The notes below the pieces were generated by a model. That model made no database searches. It was not told where the DNA came from and was given only the letters and a program-made list of their open reading frames with translations. A program made the position numbers and the translations under genes. A stretch of DNA of 64,000 nucleotides, from assembly GCA_902168185.1 (NCBI GenBank), contig CABHOV010000074.1, positions 1 through 64,000 on the forward strand. The letters run 5' to 3'. This document shows, piece after piece, positions 59,449 to 64,000 of the stretch; within the stretch, counting starts at the first letter, position 1, and each line of letters starts with the position of its first letter. The DNA is from an uncultured Bacteroides sp. Its GTDB lineage: Bacteria; Bacteroidota; Bacteroidia; Cytophagales; Cyclobacteriaceae.

Positions 59449-60411
59449 ATGTCTGCTTTTGCTATTCTCGATCTGGTGATCGGATTAATATTCATTTACT
59501 TTCTACTAAGCCTGGCATGCTCCGCTATACAGGAGATCATTTCCAGTTTTGTACGACTTCGCCCAAAAGTATTAAATCAATGGCTTTTAGATACCTTTCA
59601 AAAAGGCGGTATAGGGGAAGCCATTCTGAAGCATAAACTCATTGACGGTTTAACAGCGAAGGGACGTATGGCCGCCTATATACCCTCAGATAAATTTTCG
59701 CGTGCATTACTCGATATCATTCACCACCGACAGTTTGGTGATAAGCCGTATACTATAGATACACTGCGTCAGGCGATTGCGGCAACCGATTTACTCGATG
59801 ATGATTTTAAGCGAACGATATTGCAATCTATAGCGGAAGCATCTGGTGAAGTAACGAAAGTGAGGAAAGAAATAGAAGCATGGTTCGATCAGGCCATGGA
59901 ACGTGTTTCGGGTACATATAAGAAAAGGGCACAGGCCATGATCTTGCGAATTTCTATTATACTTTCATTTGCACTGAATGTAGACTCTATAGATCTGTCA
60001 AAGTACTTATATGAAAATCCAGCTGCCCGGCAGAGTCTGGCAGACCGTGCCGAAGCGATCACGCATGACTCCACCTATATAGAATTGGTGAACAAAGCAC
60101 GGGAAGCGAAACAAGATTCTTTGCATCCCTGGAAAGATGCTGACGAAGCTATACAACAGGTAAAGACAAATGTACAACAACTGAAGGCATTGAAATCCGA
60201 GTTGGACGCGAGTGCTTTACCACTCGGTTGGCAATCTGCTAAACCGGTTCATAATTTCTGGGAATGGCTGGTAAAGATTCTTGGAATTTTATTTACAGCA
60301 TTAGCTGTCTCGTTGGGTGCACCATTCTGGTTTGATATGCTGAACAAATTGGTAAACCTGCGGAGTGTTGGTAAGAAGCCTGAGCCTGTAACGAAACCTG
60401 AAAACACATAA
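59449..60411 (+). CDS. Membrane protein of unknown function in the amidase/patatin operon
   Basis: 320 residues. The N-terminal helix (LDLVIGLIFIYFLLSLACSAIQEI) is followed by a cytoplasm-type helical region, a central helix pair with SGTYKKRAQAMILRISIILSFALNVDSID, and a C-terminal helix (LVKILGILFTALAVSLGAPFWFDMLNKLV). I have an impression of having met the motifs SGxYKKR, NVDS and GAPFWFD in other unnamed bacterial proteins, but I cannot name a family or function. It could anchor or control the two lipid- and peptidoglycan-acting enzymes. It is linked to its neighbours by gaps of 4 and 1 bases. Confidence 0.7.
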   Translation: MSAFAILDLVIGLIFIYFLLSLACSAIQEIISSFVRLRPKVLNQWLLDTFQKGGIGEAILKHKLIDGLTAKGRMAAYIPSDKFSRALLDIIHHRQFGDKPYTIDTLRQAIAATDLLDDDFKRTILQSIAEASGEVTKVRKEIEAWFDQAMERVSGTYKKRAQAMILRISIILSFALNVDSIDLSKYLYENPAARQSLADRAEAITHDSTYIELVNKAREAKQDSLHPWKDADEAIQQVKTNVQQLKALKSELDASALPLGWQSAKPVHNFWEWLVKILGILFTALAVSLGAPFWFDMLNKLVNLRSVGKKPEPVTKPENT

Positions 60412-60412
60412 C

Positions 60413-61486
60413 ATGGATCAATACCTCATCCTGAGTATAGATGGCGGTGGTACCCGTGGTATAATTCCGGCTACAATCCTCCAGTGTGTTTTTGAAGATA
60501 CACGCATGCATCCTGCCGCTATATTTGATATGATGGCGGGTACATCTACCGGGGGTATTATTTGCATTGCACTCGCGGCACAGAAAACGACACAGCGTGT
60601 TGTAGAATTATACCGCGATGAAGCGGATGATATATTTCACGATACCGGCTGGGATGATTTTCGTGATGGCTTTGGAAAAAACCTGGGTGCAGACTATACG
60701 CAAGACCGGTTAAAGAAAATCCTTGATCATGAATTCGGTACACTGGACATGCGCCAGGTACACGATGCGCTGCAACAAAAATATAATCGCGAGAGAATTC
60801 TGATGGTTACATCATTCGATTTGAATCCACAGGATGATGGAAGAAGTGTAAATTTCAAACCCGCGGTTTTTAATTCAAGTTTTCAGCGCGATAAAAATGA
60901 ACGCCTCGTTGATCTCGCCATGCGCACATCTGCCGGCCCCACATACTTCCCTATATATCAGAAGAAATATGTAGATGGTGGTGTAGCACTGAATCATCCC
61001 GCTATGGCTGCGGTCGCGTTTGTTCTCAATTGCTACCACGGACCTCAATTGGAATATCGTGCCGATGGCTTTCGTGGTTTGAATAAGCGACCCAATGAAA
61101 TTAAAGTATTGTCACTGGGTTGTGGCACTTCGAACAACAACTATATAGATCCGCAGGATATAGGCAGTGGCGATTGGGGAAACTTAAAGTGGATCAAGTA
61201 TCTGCCGGATATGCTTACCGAGTCCAATGTGCAGGCTTCCGATTATTACGTGCGGCAGGTGCTTCATCCAGACAACTATCTGCGCATTCAATTGGAGTTT
61301 AATCATGACGATGCTCCGGATGAAATCAAGAAAGCGATCCAGGCAGGCAAGGTGCTCGGCCTGGATGTGAAAGAGGCAAAGCTGTTAAAAGCCATGGAGA
61401 CCTACGCACGAAATCACTATAGCAAGAATCGTGAAAGTATACTTTCGTTTTTAGAATTACCTATACCTCAAACACCCTTTGTATGA
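60413..61486 (+). CDS. Patatin-like phospholipase
   Basis: 357 residues. All patatin landmarks are present: oxyanion loop DGGGTRGIIPA (about residues 8-18), nucleophile Ser45 in AGTSTGGI, and dyad Asp188 in VDGGVALNHPAM. It should hydrolyse phospholipid or glycolipid acyl chains. There is no signal peptide, so it would act in the cytoplasm or on the inner leaflet, or be exported by an unknown route. The last four bases of the gene overlap the start of the next gene. It is the third gene of the operon. Confidence 0.92.
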   Translation: MDQYLILSIDGGGTRGIIPATILQCVFEDTRMHPAAIFDMMAGTSTGGIICIALAAQKTTQRVVELYRDEADDIFHDTGWDDFRDGFGKNLGADYTQDRLKKILDHEFGTLDMRQVHDALQQKYNRERILMVTSFDLNPQDDGRSVNFKPAVFNSSFQRDKNERLVDLAMRTSAGPTYFPIYQKKYVDGGVALNHPAMAAVAFVLNCYHGPQLEYRADGFRGLNKRPNEIKVLSLGCGTSNNNYIDPQDIGSGDWGNLKWIKYLPDMLTESNVQASDYYVRQVLHPDNYLRIQLEFNHDDAPDEIKKAIQAGKVLGLDVKEAKLLKAMETYARNHYSKNRESILSFLELPIPQTPFV

Positions 61487-62937
61487 ATAATTTTATTGTT
61501 GATCTGCACTGCCACCCGGCTATGAAACCATACGGCCAAAGCTTTAAGAATCCAAGTGGAACAGGAGCGAACAGCTCCGACTCATCGGACACCACCAGCA
61601 TCTGGCATTACGATCAGCCTTCTTTAAAAGATAAGCTTTTGAATTACGTAACCGGTCTCACGAAATTCAGACAGGCAGATTTTTCTTCATCACTTTATGG
61701 AAGTGTAAAGGTAGTTACAGCATCGCTATATCCACTTGAAAAAGGTTTTGTAAAGAACAGACTTGGCAGTGGCCAAATCTCTGACGCTATATTAAACATA
61801 GCGACAGGTTTAGGCGATGAGCGCATTGATTTTTTGCAGAAGATGCCCGACTACTTTACAGATCTTCAGAACGAGTATAAATTTTACCGTCAGCTCCACG
61901 ATACTACCGTAATGATTGATGGGAAAAAGGTTCGCTATAAATTAGTACGAAACTATGTACAACTAGAAGAAGTGCTGCAAACTGCAGATGCTGCTATACC
62001 TACCATCGCGGTTATCATGAGTATAGAAGGAGCCCACGTATTTAATTGTGGTCTCACTCCGGAACAAAAACCGGCCGATAAAAATGAGGTTTTAAAGAAC
62101 GTTAATCTGATGAAGAGCAATTGGGAATTCCCCCCGTTCTTCATCACGTTTGCCCATCATTTCTATAATGAACTTTGTGGCCATGCGCGTAGTCTTACCG
62201 GTATTATGGCGCGTGTATTGGATCAGGGATATAAATTGGACACCGGCTTCACACCGCTTGGCTTTGATATAGCAAAAGCACTTTTATCAAAAACAAATGG
62301 TGCACGCATCCTGCTAGACGTTAAGCACATGAGCCCTGTATCGCGCAGGCAATATTATGATTGGATTGAGAAAGAATTTCCAAACGATCCTATTCCTATA
62401 GTGGTAAGTCATGGTGCTGCCAACGGATTGAAATCATACGATAATAATTTTATAGCCGTTCGCCCAACAGGCGCATGCATGAATCCGGGTTCTATAAATT
62501 TCTTTGATGACGAGCTCATTCGCATTGCGCGAAGTGGCGGCATTTTAGGGTTGCAAATGGATGAGCGCAGGGTAGGCAACAAGGAAGCACTCGCGCAGGC
62601 GAAAGGACATACGGATCGCAGAAAGATTCTGTTTCACCGCTCTAAACTCGTTTGGAATCAACTGGAACATATAGCGCAAGTTCTTTCGGGTGCAGGGGTA
62701 TTTCCTTGGGGGCTTGCTGCAATCGGTTCGGATTATGATGGTATAATTGATCCTCTGAATGGTTATTGGACACACGAAGATCTTCAGTTTATGGATGATT
62801 ACCTGCTGAAGCATGCCTATAATTTCATGCAAGGCAATGGTAAAAATCTCCGCGTAGGCAACACCACAGATCCGGAGGAGATTGTAAGCCGGGTAATGAA
62901 TATCAATGCCATGGAATTTTTGAAACGCAACTTTTGA
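61483..62937 (+). CDS. Peptidase M19-like (membrane dipeptidase type) protein
   Basis: 484 residues. M19/amidohydrolase metal-site motifs: N-terminal IVDLHCHPAM (His9, His11), a mid-region SIEGAHVF (Glu), PIVVSHGAANG and the closing AIGSDYDGIIDP. True M19 enzymes cleave dipeptides, including D-amino acid ones. No signal peptide is visible, so it is probably cytoplasmic. It is larger than a typical M19 protein (about 330-400). Its ATG overlaps the patatin stop (ATGA), so it ends the four-gene operon. Confidence 0.85.
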   Translation: MNNFIVDLHCHPAMKPYGQSFKNPSGTGANSSDSSDTTSIWHYDQPSLKDKLLNYVTGLTKFRQADFSSSLYGSVKVVTASLYPLEKGFVKNRLGSGQISDAILNIATGLGDERIDFLQKMPDYFTDLQNEYKFYRQLHDTTVMIDGKKVRYKLVRNYVQLEEVLQTADAAIPTIAVIMSIEGAHVFNCGLTPEQKPADKNEVLKNVNLMKSNWEFPPFFITFAHHFYNELCGHARSLTGIMARVLDQGYKLDTGFTPLGFDIAKALLSKTNGARILLDVKHMSPVSRRQYYDWIEKEFPNDPIPIVVSHGAANGLKSYDNNFIAVRPTGACMNPGSINFFDDELIRIARSGGILGLQMDERRVGNKEALAQAKGHTDRRKILFHRSKLVWNQLEHIAQVLSGAGVFPWGLAAIGSDYDGIIDPLNGYWTHEDLQFMDDYLLKHAYNFMQGNGKNLRVGNTTDPEEIVSRVMNINAMEFLKRNF

Positions 62938-63043
62938 AGTGTTGATGCTATACTATAATTGCACCTGCGGAAAGGTGATTGCCGATCTAACCGGATAATG
63001 CTTCTGGATTTTTTAGTTGTTGTAATTTTTAAATGTAGTACAG

Positions 63044-64000
63044 ATGAGACTACCTGAAGTCAATAAAAAATTTTGGGTGTCGTTGGGAACACTCCTGTTG
63101 GTTGGTGTACTGCTTGCGTATTACCTGCTGGTATATGTAAAGCATCGTGAGGAAGAAATTCTGGCAAAGAATTACCGCTCGCTACAGCGTATTGGCAATA
63201 ACATTCGCGAAGTCAAACAGGTATACGACAAAAATATCTCTCAGGTAACAATAGAAATTGCCGATCTAGCGAACGACAGCGTATATATATGGTATCCTGG
63301 CCTGACCAATCTGAATATTAAAATTCTAAAATCCGGAGATAAATTCTTTTGCACTGCGCAATATATAGAAGGTGTCAGCGAAGGAGCACATGCTGTTAAA
63401 TTCAGAGTCGAAGCTTCTGAATTGATACGGCGTTCGCTTGTTAAACATCGGTTTGATGATTTCTTTCTCGTTCGTCTTTCCAGAAAGGGGACGAAGGATA
63501 TATGTAGTTTTTCAGATATAGCCTATCAGACTTTTGCAAACCGGATTGAGCTGCAAGACCTTAACAAGCTATTTGTGGACAGCAGCGGAATCCGCACTAT
63601 ACCTTTAAAGGAGATTAAGCTTTCAGGTGTTGACTATAAGCTGCTTTCTCATCGAATCACCTTCCGGGAAAATGAAGACTGGATATTATGTGGTGTACTG
63701 AAGACGTCAAATTTTGAACAAGAAGCTCGTGGTGTCGATACCTGGACGCTGGCGTTCTCAATCCTCATCGTGCTTGTGCTGGCATTAGCCATGCCGCTGT
63801 TGAAACTTAATGTGATGAACGAGATTGAAAGACTCCGCATTATCAACGTGTGGTTTACCGGATTCTCCATTGTTATAGGCACAGCAGTTATACTGTTGAT
63901 ACTGCTCTGCGGTAATCAATATATAGGTTTTAAATATACAGTAGACAAAAATCTGGAGGAACTCTCGGGAGATATTAAAAGCAGATTTACAGCCGAGTTG
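63044..64000 (+). CDS. Membrane sensor-like protein, N-terminal part (runs off window)
   Basis: A frame open from the ATG at 63044 to the right edge, 319 codons without a stop. One membrane helix near the N-terminus (LGTLLLVGVLLAYYLLVYV) and two around residues 233-255 and 270-300 (WTLAFSILIVLVLALAMPL, FSIVIGTAVILLILLCG) frame a roughly 200-residue non-membrane region (WYPGLTNLNIKILKSGDKF...). The topology resembles an extracytoplasmic sensor followed by a cytoplasmic output domain outside the window. It lies 106 bases after the amidase/patatin operon on the same strand. No family recognised. Confidence 0.7.
   Translation, partial: MRLPEVNKKFWVSLGTLLLVGVLLAYYLLVYVKHREEEILAKNYRSLQRIGNNIREVKQVYDKNISQVTIEIADLANDSVYIWYPGLTNLNIKILKSGDKFFCTAQYIEGVSEGAHAVKFRVEASELIRRSLVKHRFDDFFLVRLSRKGTKDICSFSDIAYQTFANRIELQDLNKLFVDSSGIRTIPLKEIKLSGVDYKLLSHRITFRENEDWILCGVLKTSNFEQEARGVDTWTLAFSILIVLVLALAMPLLKLNVMNEIERLRIINVWFTGFSIVIGTAVILLILLCGNQYIGFKYTVDKNLEELSGDIKSRFTAEL

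Noticed and set aside
1-64000. CRISPR arrays, rRNA genes or a complete insertion sequence
   Set aside because: No regularly spaced short repeats, no rRNA-like stretch and no transposase frame were seen.

Overview
The window looks like a chromosomal segment of a Bacteroidota bacterium, most likely a member of the Cytophagales. The grounds are: several clear Bacteroidota-type promoters (TTTG about 19 bases upstream of TAnnTTTG), for example before the tRNA-Ser and before rpsP; two LytS-type kinase / LytTR regulator pairs; two 800-residue MacB/FtsX-type permeases encoded without ATPases; a carboxypeptidase-regulatory-like outer-surface protein; DUF4136, DUF4230, DUF2721, DUF456 and DUF4105 (Lnb-type) proteins; an E. 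coli FbaB-like class I aldolase; and an AccD without zinc-finger cysteines. The genus cannot be fixed from sequence reading alone.

Layout. 1-358 is the 3' end of a sigma-54 activator. 359-6278 is a gene-poor, decayed accessory region that ends next to a tRNA-Ser. It holds two broken copies of a radC-like gene, a duplicated 28-base segment, three genes for exported proteins, two unrecognised small genes, a regulator + small protein + nucleotidyltransferase-like/HEPN locus with twin operator-like dyads, and a long imperfect inverted repeat. 6445-12861 is housekeeping: tRNA-Ser, an adhesin-like Ig-repeat protein, an alkyltransferase-like protein, a sodium:solute symporter, clpS, recR and an aspartate-type aminotransferase. 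12961-31000 carries surface protein genes, two LytS/LytTR two-component systems, sugar-nucleotide-type hexapeptide and VOC proteins, a thioesterase, purN, two divergent regulator-type loci, a PAS histidine kinase coupled to a GNAT protein, ferrochelatase, an MFS exporter and a NadR-like kinase.

30646-40000 carries an amine-oxidase-like flavoprotein, a MacB-type permease, accD, fbaB, and the classical rpsP-rimM-trmD-rplS ribosomal/tRNA-modification cluster. 40333-47274 is the 2-oxoglutarate dehydrogenase region (sucA, a two-lipoyl sucB, lpdA) with a lipoprotein/beta-barrel pair inserted between sucB and lpdA. 47412-58405 is envelope biology: an Lnb-type lipoprotein N-acyltransferase candidate, a radical SAM/SPASM protein, a small Cys-rich membrane protein, a second MacB-type permease, a Cache-GAF protein followed by a porin, a BamA/TamA-like protein and a secreted EEP phosphatase/nuclease.

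58779-62937 is a tight four-gene operon: a CHAP-like amidase with a peptidoglycan-binding domain, an unrecognised membrane protein, a patatin phospholipase and an M19-like dipeptidase. None of the four has a signal peptide. I consider it the best candidate in the window for an undescribed system: lipid- and peptidoglycan-cleaving activities made together with a membrane partner. A membrane sensor-like gene follows and runs off the right edge. Other signals worth checking are operator-like dyads shared by two paralogous small HTH regulators, a LytTR-spaced direct repeat upstream of one two-component system, and a possible terminated non-coding transcript before sucA. All functional calls rest on reading motifs by eye; no database search was run.
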